Shown here: positions 45,833 to 57,874 of the stretch, one piece after another
Layout: each line of letters opens with the position of its first letter
Numbering within the stretch: the stretch's first letter is position 1
Source: Terana coerulea
Taxonomy: Eukaryota > Basidiomycota > Agaricomycetes > Polyporales > Phanerochaetaceae
Assembly (NCBI GenBank): GCA_024811115.1
Contig: JAKOGH010000216.1
Span: 1 to 64,000, forward strand
Direction: 5' to 3'
DNA length: 64,000 bases
The notes under the pieces: generated by a model
What the model saw: the letters and a program-made list of their open reading frames with translations, nothing else
Told to the model about the DNA's origin: nothing
Database searches by the model: none
Position numbers and translations under genes: made by a program

Positions 45833-47285
45833 ATGGCTTATCTGCTCTGGAGCGTCTGCTATGCACTCTGGGCGGCTGTCGCAGTCTACGGCAAATTGAC
45901 CTGGGGTTCGACGAAGTTTCTGTTCACCTTCGGGGATTCGTACACCACCGATGGGTTCAATATCTCGGCTGGTGTCAACTCCCCTGTGCCCGGTTTCGTA
46001 AGTGCATTTGATTTTGTACCGCAGAAGCCATCGCGTCATACACGTTCTGACCGTCACTCGCTTCCAGACTTCCTCCAACGGTCCCAATTGGGTGCAGTTC
46101 CTCGGTGCGGATGATATTGCATGAACGATGCATAGCTTGTCTGACACTTTGCATAGGCGGAACATACAACATTACGGACACCAAGGTTCGGCAAGCCACG
46201 TCATGTTCCGATGAATGTGTGGGGTCTAACATGTTCCCGGCCAGGTGTTCAACTTAGCCTCTGGCGGTGCTACTATCGATGCAGCCCTTGTGGCCCCTTT
46301 CGAACCGACCGTCTTGTGAGTGCTCTAACCTCGTATGTTCTTGCGTCATGCATGCTTATCCGGTTCAGATCGATTGTCGATCAAGTGTCCCAATTCAAGA
46401 CGTTCTTGGCAAGCAAGCCGGAAGGTGCGCAATGGAACAGCGCGGACAGCTTGTTTGCCTTCTGGATTGGAATCAATGACGTTGTACGTAATACCACACG
46501 CGAGATTAACATCGTTTGTACTGACCCAGAGGGACCTTCAAGGGAAACTCCTTTGCATGGGTGAGCGCATTCTGTATCACCCTTCCGAGAGCGTCGATTG
46601 ACCATGCTGTGGCTATAGACAAACGTAACGTCGCAGAGCGAGTTCCATCATGTGCTGATGTCCCGCCTGTTTTCACAGGTCAGATCACCTCTTCTCCATG
46701 CTTTCAGTTATTCACATGACAGAAAAACCCCATCATTAGGTCGAGGAGCTCTACGATAGCGGAGCTCGGTCCTTCCTGTTCCTTACCGTGCCACCGACAA
46801 ACCGCGCGCCGCTTTTGATCCAGCAAGGCCCAACCTCCGTGAAGGAGATAACGTCGGCTCTGGCGGACTACAACGCGCAGCTCGCCGCCAACATCCAATC
46901 ATTCAAGAACAAACACCGGGACCTGGACCAGGTGACCGTTTTTGACACACGGCCGATATTCAACCTACTCCTCAATAACGCCAAAACGCTCGGCTTTGTC
47001 AACGCTACGGGCTTCTGCGAGGTTTATCAGAACGGCACACCCGAGACGAACACGCAGACGGCGCCGTGCGCGCCAGTGTCGAGCTACTTGTGAGTTGTCG
47101 GGTTTCTCCACTCCGCATCTGCAAACACTGAAACAATCGGCGCGGTATTTCCGTAGCTGGTTGAACTCGCTGCATCCATTGTTTACTGTCCACAAGTACG
47201 TGGTGCTCCTTTATTGCGGAGTGCTCGACTCAATTGCTCTTCTAGTACGCTCGCGCATGCCATTGCGACCACTCTTAGCGCGTAA
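45833..47285 (+). CDS. Secreted GDSL acetylesterase, CE16 family
   Basis: CE16 enzymes remove acetyl groups from xylo-oligosaccharides and related sugars outside the cell. The N-terminus (MAYLLWSVCYALWAAVAVYG) is a signal peptide. SGNH blocks are visible: block I FTFGDSYTTDGF with the catalytic Ser, block II NLASGGATIDA, block III FAFWIGINDV, and block V WLNSLHPLFTVHN with the catalytic His. Position three before the His is Asn, not Asp, as in a number of fungal CE16 members. Eight or so introns split it. One short exon, GNSFAW, follows GINDV. After it come TNVTSQSEFHHVLMSRL, EELYDSGARSFLFLTVPPT and ADYNAQLAANIQ. NxT sites suggest glycosylation. The stop is at 47283-47285. About 335 residues; no frame slip. 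TATA-like element at 45781. Confidence 0.93.
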
Positions 47286-50200
47286 TATCAGGCGCCCAGT
47301 ACGTCTCACTTCCGCGGAGACGTTCCGGCCGCTAGAGACTTGCAATTCAAAATGTCCTGTGCGATGTTACCAATCCATTTCGTTGGTTCGGACCGTAGGA
47401 TGAGCATTTGAGTGAAATTAGAGCAGAAAGCCATGATACATAAGTGTCTACATCAGTCAGGTGCAGCCGGGGTTAACCTAAATTATGCCTGTTCACTTTA
47501 TCGCATCACCTCGAGGCTTGCACACCGCTGGGTCGTGTGAGTGGCGGCGACCCGCGGCCTTTACTCATGTTTCGCAGACGGAACAGACACAGCTCGCTTC
47601 CGCACGGCAATTGTTCAAAGTGGCTTCGGGTGGAGTATGTTATGCCAGTGATGCAGTAAAACACACCTCCCTGGCGCGGCTTGTTCCTCAACGGAGGTAA
47701 TTAAAGCACACCCGGTGGAGAGGCGACATTGTATCTATCCCCTGTAATACAGCCCATGATCCTCGGTTACGTACAGAGATAGCACATTTTGTCTGCACTA
47801 TACTCCAGAGTCCGCTGAAGTTCACCGCTTTCCCGCTTTCCGCGACTTATTAGGCTACAGCGAACAGAATCGACGGCGAGTGCTAAGCGGTGGTGTTAAC
47901 GGGCTTCATGGTTGACTAATAACGGGGAGGCGGACTGCTCAGGCCTCCGAGAGCATGGCGTGCGGATGTCTCACCCGCGGGAATCTGCGTCCTCCGTGTT
48001 CCGTCTACGGTATTCAAATACGCGGCTCCGTCGGTGTGGCAATTTCATGAGCTCGCCTGCAGTACCAACACGAGGCGGCGGCGGCGCTGTGGGCTGCAGC
48101 CCAAGATCCAGCATTGTCTGCGCGAGATGCGCGCAGGGTCGCGTCCCGGGCGGTTCACGCACGCAAAGGCCCGCCACCGCCCTGCGATTCCGTGCCGCTC
48201 ACCTCCGTAGGTTTAATGATCCACGCCCTGCGCGGGACGCGGCGGCGGCATCTGCAGATTGGATTAGGCTCATCCGACCCGCCACGCCTGCCGCTGACAG
48301 AGTTTCGCGCTAGCACCAACTCGTGCGGCGCACCTCGCAGCAGAAGCCGCGGGGCCCATCGTGTATCAGTGCACTGACAGACACGCTGCTTGCGGCGCGG
48401 CGCTGCTAGCCTTCTGCTGTTTAGCGGCGCTTGTGCGTGGCGTGCATTTTGATAGAGGACGGCATACGCTCGACGCCGCAGGCTGGGGAATCGTGACGGT
48501 TCCTGGTTTGTAGTAGGACGATGGTGCGCGGCTCGGGAAGCAGGCCCGGGACAAGGCATCGATGGGTATGGGGAACACAGGGATAGGACGGAGTTATGTC
48601 ATCAATACTGCGATGCAAAACAAGCTGAATGTTAATAAATACGCCGCTCCAAGATAGATTCCCAGAGTCGACCGCATCTCACGGACGTCGCAGAAAACGT
48701 GCAGGGCAGCGGCGGAACGTCGCGGTGCGCCGGACAGAGCCGTCACGTAAGTAGATCACTGCGACGCTCTTGCCATTGCAATGCATCAAGATCGCGAACG
48801 GGGCGGCCTCTACCCGGATATATCGGTGCTAGGGGCACATGGGAGCGTACAGCTCGTCCGGCTTTACAGCAGAACGAATCGCACCGCTGTAGCCGTCCCT
48901 ATGCTGCCCATATGCTGCTAGCGTCGTTCCCGGGCCTGAATGAATACGAGCGGTACTTCTTGCCCGGTGCTTCTTGGCTACAACGGGCCAATACGCACGA
49001 GCAGCTAGAGGTACACGAGGCCCTCGGGTTTAGAGCAGCAAGCTAGCTCGTGGTAAACTTTGTTGCTGTACATGTTATTCAGTTCGGTGTTCCTCGCCGC
49101 AGATTTGTTCAAAATTCCGGACCTGTTCACGGCACCCCGGCGGGCCGAGCGTGTGCGTTATGGCATCCCTACGACATATACGGTTAGAGAAGGCATCTCC
49201 CGTACCCCAGAGTAGCATGAGGAGCTTACCTTGCTGGAAATGTATCACATGAATGCCTGCCCTCTTCGTGAGTCCATAGGAGGACAAGGAGAACCGACGA
49301 TGCATGCAACATATGGCGTCTGCGTGTACACAGGTGTCAGTGAACTCTGTAGTCTCCAAGGTACGTGATCTCCTACCAGGATGTGGAGGGCCGGCTGCTG
49401 TTGTGTTGGCTGCGTCCATAAGATGCAGCGGACCGTCGCGACTCGCGTGACGTAAGGATAGAGAACAAATGCGAGGGGTTTCTGAGTAATATGAAGGAAG
49501 AGAAGAAACGCCGAAGATCCGGTTGGCCCAGTTGCCCTCAGTGGAAAAGAAAGTTGAAGCCCAGGCGTGTATTTCGCGGCTCGCCGAGTGCACGCCAGAT
49601 TCTCTGGTTCGGAGATACGCTCTCAGAGCATCACGAAGCCCAGGAGTTCTGTCAAGGTCCTTCCGACCATTGATATAATACGCGCGCTGAACCTTGCTGC
49701 ACGATGATGCAGCGTTTAGAGGCTCGCTGTTAGTACTATGCCTGTAATTAGTAGAGCTAGCCCGGCACTCACCGGCGCACGCTTGCCAGAAATTCGACCC
49801 GACAATCTGTCAGGTAATGCCGCTACGGTGCCGTCTACGGACAATTTCGCTAAACGGCAGCCCTGCATGTCTGGCTCTCGCGTCCGATGCCACTGTCGCC
49901 ATTCATGCGCATGTTGAATGGTCAGGTGAGATTGGTTCCAACCAGGCATGTCAAGATTCGCCTCCGGAAAGGCCGGTGGCTTCTCCATCAGGCAAGGGTC
50001 ACGATGGAAACCCCGCATTGATACATTGTAGCCGCCGCGGCGTGCGAGCACTTTTGGCGGAAAAAGCAGGACCGGAAAGTGCTCGCGGAGTGAATTTTGG
50101 CGTGACCTCGCGCACGCCTTAGTAACCGTCCGAGGAAAATCAGACAGAGGCGTCATGCGAGTCAGATTGGCCGAATCTTCTCAGAGGAGAAGATAATATT

Positions 50201-51368
50201 CCGCGAGCTCCACATGCCGCGGTGGATGGACATGTCGAGCGTGAGCGGTGCACTGGCACTGGTGGAGGGAACCGAGCCGGATTGCCTGCATCAGCAGGCA
50301 CTTAGAAGCCACTATCAGATCGGCCGTAAGCACGGCATGAGACACACCTCTCGCTCAGGAAATCGTCTACCACTTGCCCAGCTGCAGCAAGCGAGTGTGC
50401 CAGACTTAGAATAGTTTGTTGCGGCCACGCAGCAGTCGAGCGGGTTCAGGATACGTAACGGATTTTTTTTCTTTCTGCGCACTCCCGTCCTGCGTATCAT
50501 CCGCCGGGATTCAAACATATCGTCTATACGTCAGTGACAGATTCACATGGAATTGCGGGGAGCACCCACAACCAGGATTGGTTAGCTGCGAAGGCGGGGG
50601 CATCCTGGCACGGACTGCAGGCACGGAGATATGCGCAGATAAGACCGGCGTTGGGCAGAGCGTTGGGACAGCCCGGTCAGAAAGGGCTGACCACGAGCAG
50701 GAGACGGTGATCTGGCGTAGACGGAGATTGGCCGGGAGTCGCCAACCACACGACTTGCCTCGACGAGCGGCGCGGCCGTTGCCGGTGCAGCCCAAGCGCA
50801 GGGGATCTCCCATTTTCTCCTGAAACTACCACCGCTCGCAGCTCCGAACGCAGCTCCGCGAAAATCCCCTGCGGAGACAAGGTGAGACATGTCCGTGCTT
50901 GAGCCCCTCTGCGCTGGGCCGTCGCACTGGTCAGCCGGGGGATTTAAAATATCGGACAGTGTGGGCCAAGGCAGTGTGCGCCGGCTGTTTGGGCTGCCTG
51001 CTACGCTCCATCTTCCCAGGACATCACGGGCCCACGGCCTACGGCCAAGTTGCTGTGGACTGGTCCTCCGGATCATTTGACGCACAGGTACCCATCATCT
51101 CGTTTACGGTACATGCTGGTGCAGTTTCAGTGAGTGCAGTAATTCATCTTATCACCTGCCCTTCCACCACCGAAACATAAAGTAAATAAACACCGTCCTT
51201 TTTAGATCGCCCTGACAAAGTTGGCCATGTCCACCACACTCCTCCGCTCTGAGGCCCTAGCGATCCTCCTTAAATCATCCGCTCAGAACCCCCTCGCTGA
51301 TTCTTTCCGCACCGCACCGTGCATGACCGTGTCCGTGCTCCTCTTAACCCGAGCTGCTACTCCTCGCG
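47286..51368. other. Gene-poor 4 kb region
   Basis: No open frame shows a family motif. Longer ones (47912-48313, 48155-48559, 49075-49593, 50582-51085) overlap on both strands and look accidental. A run of T at 50463-50470 and CT-rich segments occur. No terminal inverted repeat, long terminal repeat or transposase fragment was recognised. The right end must contain the promoter of the Zn2Cys6 gene (GATTTAAAATATC near 50940). A low-expressed RNA gene or a fast-evolving gene cannot be excluded. Confidence 0.5.
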
Positions 51369-52948
51369 ATGGACCCCGACAGGCTCACCCCTGTTCCCCC
51401 TTCTGGGAACAACCCTCTGGTCTACACCAGGCGCCCCTCCGACCCTGACAGACGGGGTGCTGCAGCGGCGGGACCCCGCAGCCGCCCCCTTCGTTGCCCT
51501 CGATTCACCAACTGAACCCGGACCTCCCGTCGACCAGTATGGCACCATATAGAATGGCGATGGTTCCGCCACATCACCATGCTCCGAGCTATGAGTTCGC
51601 CCCGGGCTATAGTGAGTGCCGTCGCTTTCCGTCAGGGGTGCAGAGAGTTCATCTTGACATTGTAGTCCGCGGACCTCCACAAGACAACTCTGAAGGAGAA
51701 GGCGATGATCAAGAGCCTCGGAAGAAGAAACGACGTCGTCAGGCACTCAGCTGCACAGGTGACATGCCCAGCCTTCCCCGCCTACTTAGCAGCGCGCTGA
51801 CATCCCATGTTTGTTTGCTATAGAATGCAAACGACGGAAGATTAAATGCGACAGGTTCGGTGATTATCCCATGTCCGTTTTCTAGATATTCATCTGGACC
51901 TTCTTCCGACCTATCTGCATCGTGTTATAGACAGCAACCATGCGGACCGTGCTCGCGGCGCGGAGAGCAGAACAAGTGCCAATGGCATATCATTGAACCC
52001 ATGTGAGTACCCATTTTGTCATACCATAACTCTATCCTGATCTTCGTATACCGATTCGTCCTCGGGAGTAGGGAGAAATATGTCACCCGGACTGAGTATG
52101 ACGAACTGAAGTCCCGATTCGACCACCTTGAGGCGACTGTATCCCGGATCTTGCCTGGGCTCTCCGTCCCCGCGCATCCCAGCACCATGTCGCCTCCGAT
52201 GCCTATAGCGTCCACCTCTGCTCTCGAGTCCGCACAGCCCCCATGGTGCCGCCGTACCGAGCGCACGGCAGCCTCTCCGGCTCCCCTGCCTACTCGATGC
52301 CGTCGCCCAAGGCCTCCGTGCGCGGCGAGCCGCCTTTCGCCTCGCCCAGCTCCGCGTCTTCCGCCAGCGTCGCCCCACGCAGCCCGCAGGCCGCCTACCG
52401 CCCGGCAGGCAGCTACTCGCAGTCGCACCAGGCCCCGCGCGGGATGCCGTCCCCGCCCACGGCGCAAGCGCCCCGCTCACCTTCGCCGCCGCTCACGTCG
52501 AGCTCGCGGCTGTCCGACGCGCGCGCGCCGAACTCGCGCCGCGCCTCGCTCTCCCTCGCCGCGATCACGACGCCGTTCGAGCCCCACGGCCAGCCGGGCG
52601 CGCCCTACGCCGCGTCGCAGCCAAAAATCGCCTCGCGCAGACGCTTCCACCGCTGGGCCAGCGTCTGCGCCCGTCGGCTCCACCAGGCCCAGCCGCAGGA
52701 CTCCGCCGCCGCCACCGCCCGCGGGCGTGCCGCACGCCTCCTACCGCCGTGCAAGCGATGCCAGTATGGACGCAGCCCCTGTGCGACATCCGCAGCAGAC
52801 GTCGGCAGTGGCAGGTGCTGCGTCAGCGTCCGGCTCTCCGCCAGGAGGCGTTTCAGCAGGCATGTCCCCGTCCCCGTCATTCCCCCGTCCGTCGCACCCG
52901 CAAGGTCGATATCTCGGGCATACCTTCCGCGAGTCTCGTCATGAATAG
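51369..52948 (+). CDS. Zn2Cys6 transcription factor with disordered tail
   Basis: A fungal binuclear zinc cluster is clear after splicing: CTECKRRKIKCDR|QQPCGPCSRRGEQNKCQW, all six Cys present, with basic residues (KKKRRRQALS) just before. A leucine-zipper-like linker follows, EKYVTRTEYDELKSRFDHLE, which typically sets dimerisation. The remainder is Ser/Pro/Ala-rich and has no fungal_trans middle-homology domain. Introns: GTGACA...CTATAG near 51758-51823, then two more ending at about 51930 and 52071. Three frame slips in homopolymers are needed: CCCC at 51474-51477 (one C short), CCCCC at 52238-52242 (one short) and AAAAA at 52623-52627 (one too many). With these the protein runs from MDPDRLTPVPPSGNN at 51369 to GRYLGHTFRESRHE at 52948, about 460 residues. 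Targets are unknown. Confidence 0.8.
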
Positions 52949-53568
52949 CCGTGGGTTACGCCGTAGTTTTCACGCTCAGCGTCGGAGAGGTTGTTGCCCG
53001 GAGTATTTTCTGGGAGAAATTCGACCATTTCAATTGTGGGATGTACCCTGGCGACTCACTAATTACCAGCTTCCGTTCTCGACGAGGGCACGCTGCTGTA
53101 CCTGTAATACAAATCAGGCCAACATAGTATTCTAGCTACTTCTTCATATCAGGATACCATACGTGTACATACTATTATAGGGAATGGTGAATACGTGTCA
53201 TGCATACACCGGCAGGGTGATTGACGACATAACGGACAGGCCAGACAGGCGGAGAGCGATCCCCGACCTCTCGGACCCAGTATCACCGAAACCACTGGCA
53301 GATGTCGAAGGCAGCAACCATGGCCACGCAAAATGACGGGCGGCGTAGCAGAGCTGTGGTGATAGCGATGTGGGTTCACAAACCGTGTACGGGTGCGTCC
53401 TGGGACGGATCTGTGATGAAGGCAGACGCACGACGCGCAGGACCAGGTCGTTCTGCAAGAGCGCAGACCCAGGCGGACCTCTGAAGTCGGAGGGCGCAGG
53501 GCGCATCCCGGACTTGATCTTCATCCATCAGATGACGGACGAAGGCGGTCCAGCTCGCCGAGCGGCCT
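52949..53568. other. Convergent intergenic region
   Basis: About 620 bases between the stops of the Zn2Cys6 gene and UPF1. No coding signal was seen; it should contain both 3' untranslated ends. Confidence 0.6.
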
Positions 53569-56500
53569 TTAGAAGACGGTAACGCCGGATTGCGTGCCTG
53601 TGTATTGCGACTTCATGTCGTCCAGGTCGATCCCGTCGTCCTGACTCTTGTAGTCATACTGAGACAGACTACCCATGTCTGAGGTGCCCGCCATGGACGA
53701 GAACGAGGCGCGGCGGCGAAGCCGATCGGACTGCGAGTAAGCCACGCTGGAGGCACGGTCGGTGCCTGCGGCGCTTCCGATGACGCTCGCGGTGTCGTGT
53801 CCGTTAGTACCGGCGTCCTGAGAGATGATGGAACTCGCGTAACTTCCGTACGTGCTGCGTTTGCCTCCGTTCGGTCGCTGCATGCCAGGTCCAAATGGTC
53901 CGTTGGCGGTAAACATCGGCAGCCCCGACGAGTACGTGGCCTGAGAACGGAGGGACTGCGCGTCCGATGGAATGTAGCCAACCGCGTCGTGCGTGCGGTA
54001 GAAGCTGGCATCGAAACGGCTCGGAGTGCCAGAGCGCCGCGCTGCGAGAAGCTGAATCAGCCAAACGAGGTCGCGGAGATGGAGTGTTCCACTCACTGTC
54101 ACCCATCGCTCCGTTGTTCAAGTAATCCCTCGCATTTGTCTCATGGCGTCGGAACTGGTCCATCGCCTTAACAAGCGTGCGCTTAGGCTTGCTGAACTGG
54201 ATCATGCTCGGCTGCAAGTTGTTGAGCGGGCCCTCGACCAGACAGTTCTTCTCTTTGTAGTGCGTGAGGAGATAGTGCCAAAGCGGATGCTGTAGATCAT
54301 GTGCTCAGTGCATGCCCTTGGAGCTGCAAAGCCGATACTTACCTTGCTCAAGACCTTCGGGTTGCCAAGAATGACGACCCCATATTTAGCTCTTGTGAGC
54401 GCGACGTTTAGACGCCTTGGGTCATTAAGGAAACCAATGCCTTGATGTTCGTTGCTGCGGACGCAGGAGAGAATGATGTAATCCTTCTCACGACCCTGGA
54501 ACGCGTCCACGCTGGCAACTTCAATCTCCTTGTACAGATCCTTCTTGAGAGTGCCGTTGAACTGCATGTAGTTGACGATATACGATCTCTGTCCTTCATA
54601 GGGTGTGACGACACCAATTTGGCCGGGAACAACGCCCGACTTGAAGAACTTTGTGACGATCTTCTCTACGTTAGACGCCTCGGTCCTGTACAGTGTACAC
54701 AAACATCAACAAGGCGAACTCTCTAAGTAATGAAAGGAAGTTGCCGTACCTGTTAAGGAATGATGTCCCACTCGAAGAGATTTCCTCCTGGCCCAAATTC
54801 TGGTAGAAGAACATCGGCGTGTCAGGGACGGGCCAGGGGAAATCGACGTTCTTGCGAAGCCGCTCCGGCGCGGTAACTCCGTTCTGAAGCGTTCCCTCGT
54901 AGAACATGTTCGATGGGAACTCGGAGAGGCAGGGATGCATCCGGTACTGGACTTGCAGCCGGATTGGACGATTACCCAGGACGACGAGCCGCTCGAAGAG
55001 CGACTGAGTCAAGCCAGCGCGGGCTGCCTTCTTGTTCATGATGACAGGACCGAGTTGCTATTACGAAGACTCGTGTTAGCCCCGCACACGTAAAGGATGC
55101 CAATGCCGACTTACCTGATGATCACCTACTAAGACCACCTGCTTGCATCCAAGAACAAGCGGTATCATACATTCTATAGTGGTGTGAGAAACGGCACAAG
55201 AACGATTAAGATTCACTCACCTGGCTCTGCGGCCTGAGTTGCTTCATCAATGAGAACCGTCCGGAACTTGAGTTTGCTGAGACGGGGATCACCAGCACCG
55301 ACACAGGTGCAGCATATGACATCCGCAGCGCCGAGAATCTCCTTCTCGCATTGCCGAATCAAGGCTTTGTACTTCCGCTCGTCGTTTGAGCTGAGTTCGC
55401 CTTGCTCGTTCTTGAGCTGGATGAGCTTCTGGAGCTCGACATGGGTCGTGTTGTTCGCCACTTGCTGGTGTAATGTGAGAAACGCGATCGACGAATCCAG
55501 AGCTTCACGAGACTTGGCCGTGAGACGAACGACCTTGAGACCAGTTGAGTGGATTTTCTCTGTGAGCTGATCCACCGCGACGTTCGAGGGTGCACAAACA
55601 AGGACTTGGCCGGGGTTCATCTTGGCAAGATGGTAAACAATCGACGCGGAGGTGACTGTTTTGCCCGTCCCTGGAGGCCCTTGGATGAGACTGAGCGGCT
55701 TCTGAAGCACGCTCTTGACAGCATACATCTGCGAATGGTTTAGCTCCGGGAGACCCGGAGCAGAGAAACGCTTCGGCATCTGGGTACGCAAGCTCTGCGG
55801 CTCAAGGTCGTGTCCAAGCAGCTTATGATACTGAAAAGGTATAAGATTCAGTTCGCACGAGGAGCTATTGAAAACTCACGATGAAACCGCTGACGCTCTT
55901 TTCATCAACGGCGAAGGTCTTCATGGCAAGCTGCATCCTATCGAAGCTCGTAGACTTCCAGACGAAGTCGGCGGTGAAGTTGTGGGTTACGTCAACGGGC
56001 ACGCCCTCGGATCTGCGCAGTTCTAAGCCTATTTCATCAGAAACATCTAGGGGAAACAATGCAGTCAGTAAATGGCTCAAATGAGGTGTAGGAAAAGCGT
56101 AGCGCACTGTTCGGAATCTTGATGACGTGACCGTCTCCCTCCCACGGCTTATGAAGGGACCCAGTGTATTTGAGCCTCAGCTCGTCTCCAACGGCAAGGC
56201 GTACTTCGCCGCTTTCCAGCTTGGGGCAGCGAGAACCAGGCCACGCGTTTTTGGTTGAGACCGAGGTCCCAGCGAACGGTGATGTCGGTCTGCGTTTGAG
56301 ACTCCTTCAGCCTTTTGTCGTAGTCCGCTTCAATCTTGACCAGCGGCCCAAATATGTTTTGGTACTGGTACGCGTCCTCGTATCGAAGCAAGATAGGCTG
56401 GGGCTCGTCGTCCACACCAGGCTTCTCGAGATCCTCCAGAGTGGCGTTCGCGTTCTCGCGCCAGAGATCTTCGAGACGGTTGATTTGCTGGAAGGAAATT

Positions 56501-57294
56501 TGCCGGGATCGCAGCTGCTCGGTCTCGCTAGGGGGCTTCACGAGCCAAGAGAGGAAAGAACGATCGTCGATTAATGGAGCCCACAGAGAAGCATTCCACG
56601 AAATATCTTTGGATACGGTGGCACAAGGTTGACTGGACGGTGATCCACGGCGTCAATATTTAGTGAATGCGGGCATATATGCGGTCGCAACTTACCGGCA
56701 GAGTAGTACGACAACCGTGTCACTCTTGGCCGGGATGAATCCAAGCATGAACACATTCTTGCTACCGCAATTGTAGCATTCCGGGATAGTTTCACCGAGG
56801 GGCGACTCGGCATGGAGAATGACCTCCTTGTGCTTCGCCCGGACCAGATGATTGACGATATGAGAAGCAGAAGTGTTGCCCCGAGAGTTGCAGAACCACT
56901 TGGAGCAGATGAGACATTTGACAACGGATGCCGGAGAGTGTATACCGCAATAGCTGAGAAGATGAATAAGCATGCACTGCAGCATTATTATACCGAAGGA
57001 TACTCACCTGCACGCGTGCGGCGGTAAATCCACTTGACCTTCGTCCTTGAGGTCATCGAGAACCGCATCAAAATCCTCATCGAGTCGAGCAGCACCCGAC
57101 GAATGCGCATGATGTTCATGCCCATCCGGCGACGCGACCACTGACCGGTCGTCGGTAATCGAGAGGTTCTCCAAGTCAAGCGGGACTTGGCTGTGGCTTG
57201 TATTCACAGTATAGACAGAGGAGGTGTCGTCTACGACACTCATTCCCCCGTAGGAAGACGCAGAATCATACTGGTAGTTTTCGAACGAGTCCAT
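53569..57294 (-). CDS. UPF1: Nonsense-mediated decay RNA helicase UPF1
   Basis: Upf1 is the superfamily 1 helicase that marks mRNAs with premature stops for decay. The CH domain has [21 protein letters not shown], then [20 protein letters not shown] and [15 protein letters not shown]. Helicase motifs: I is [13 protein letters not shown], Ia is [16 protein letters not shown] is [15 protein letters not shown] is LVGDHQQLGPVI, IV is [17 protein letters not shown] is [20 protein letters not shown] and VI is [17 protein letters not shown]. The Ser/Gln-rich tail ends at 53569. The tail frame change near 54045 is solved by a proper intron, 54042-54096 (GTGAGT...CTCGCAG). One true slip remains at 56223-56226 (GGGG on +): one base fewer joins WFSLPK to [16 protein letters not shown]. 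About 1060 residues, ten or so introns. It shares a 168-base promoter with HYPK. Confidence 0.96.
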
Positions 57295-57462
57295 GGTTGT
57301 GGTACAGAATAGAGAGGCACGGATGACTGAGACCTGAATGTGGCGGGACCGACTACGGCCCGCACGTGGAACCCACGTGGCCGTTATGCGCAACTTCCAG
57401 TGTCTTCGCCGCGCCCGCGCGTGAAGCTTTGAAGAGCAGAAGGCTCTTCGAAGGCTACTACC
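57295..57462. promoter_or_regulatory. Bidirectional promoter, UPF1 and HYPK
   Basis: Only 168 bases separate the two start codons, which point away from each other. A CCCGCACGTGGAACCCACGTGGCC segment at about 57358-57381 holds two CACGTG-type E-boxes. No TATA box is seen. Confidence 0.65.
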
Positions 57463-57849
57463 ATGTCCCGCAGCAATGGTCGTCCAGAACCAGAAGTTAT
57501 TGTCAACGTATGTCGCAACATGTCACATTACTGCGAGCAGGCGAATGAACCATGCTTGCACGACATCCCAGTTTGCAGATGGGATGGCATACTCGAAAGG
57601 CAAGCTAGAGGAGGCTTACCGGTCGGGAGGTATACTCGAGTCGCCATACAAGGTCCCTAAGGATACCACAGTAACGAAACGAGAAGATGTGGATCTGATA
57701 GTGAGTGGCACGTATATCTATGCGAGTATATGCGGGAATTAGTGTGACTATAGGTGCACGAACTCGAGATTCCCCGCTCAAAAGCGGAGAAAGCCCTTGC
57801 TGCGAATGGAGGAGACGTAGAGAAGACACTCTTGTCCCTAATTTCCTAA
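57463..57849 (+). CDS. HYPK-like UBA protein, NatA acetyltransferase regulator
   Basis: HYPK binds the ribosome-linked NatA N-terminal acetyltransferase and tunes it. The protein is about 88 residues. Exon 1 (57463-57507) encodes MSRSNGRPEPEVIVN. After an intron (GTATGT...CCCAG) come FADGMAYSKGKLEEA and TVTKREDVDLIV. After the second (GTGAGT...CTATAG) comes the UBA-like helix bundle HELEIPRSKAEKALAANGGD and VEKTLLSLIS. The order, the length and the KREDVDLIVxELE block are typical of HYPK and of the UBA of NAC alpha. The stop at 57847 lies only 25 bases from the stop of the opposite MRP51 gene. The promoter is shared with UPF1. Confidence 0.88.
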
Positions 57850-57874
57850 CAACCATTGAACATAATGCAACCCA

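Noticed and set aside
54037..54102. Apparent frameshift in the UPF1 tail
   Set aside because: A canonical 55-base intron (54042-54096, GTGAGT donor, CTCGCAG acceptor) restores the frame, so no error is needed here.
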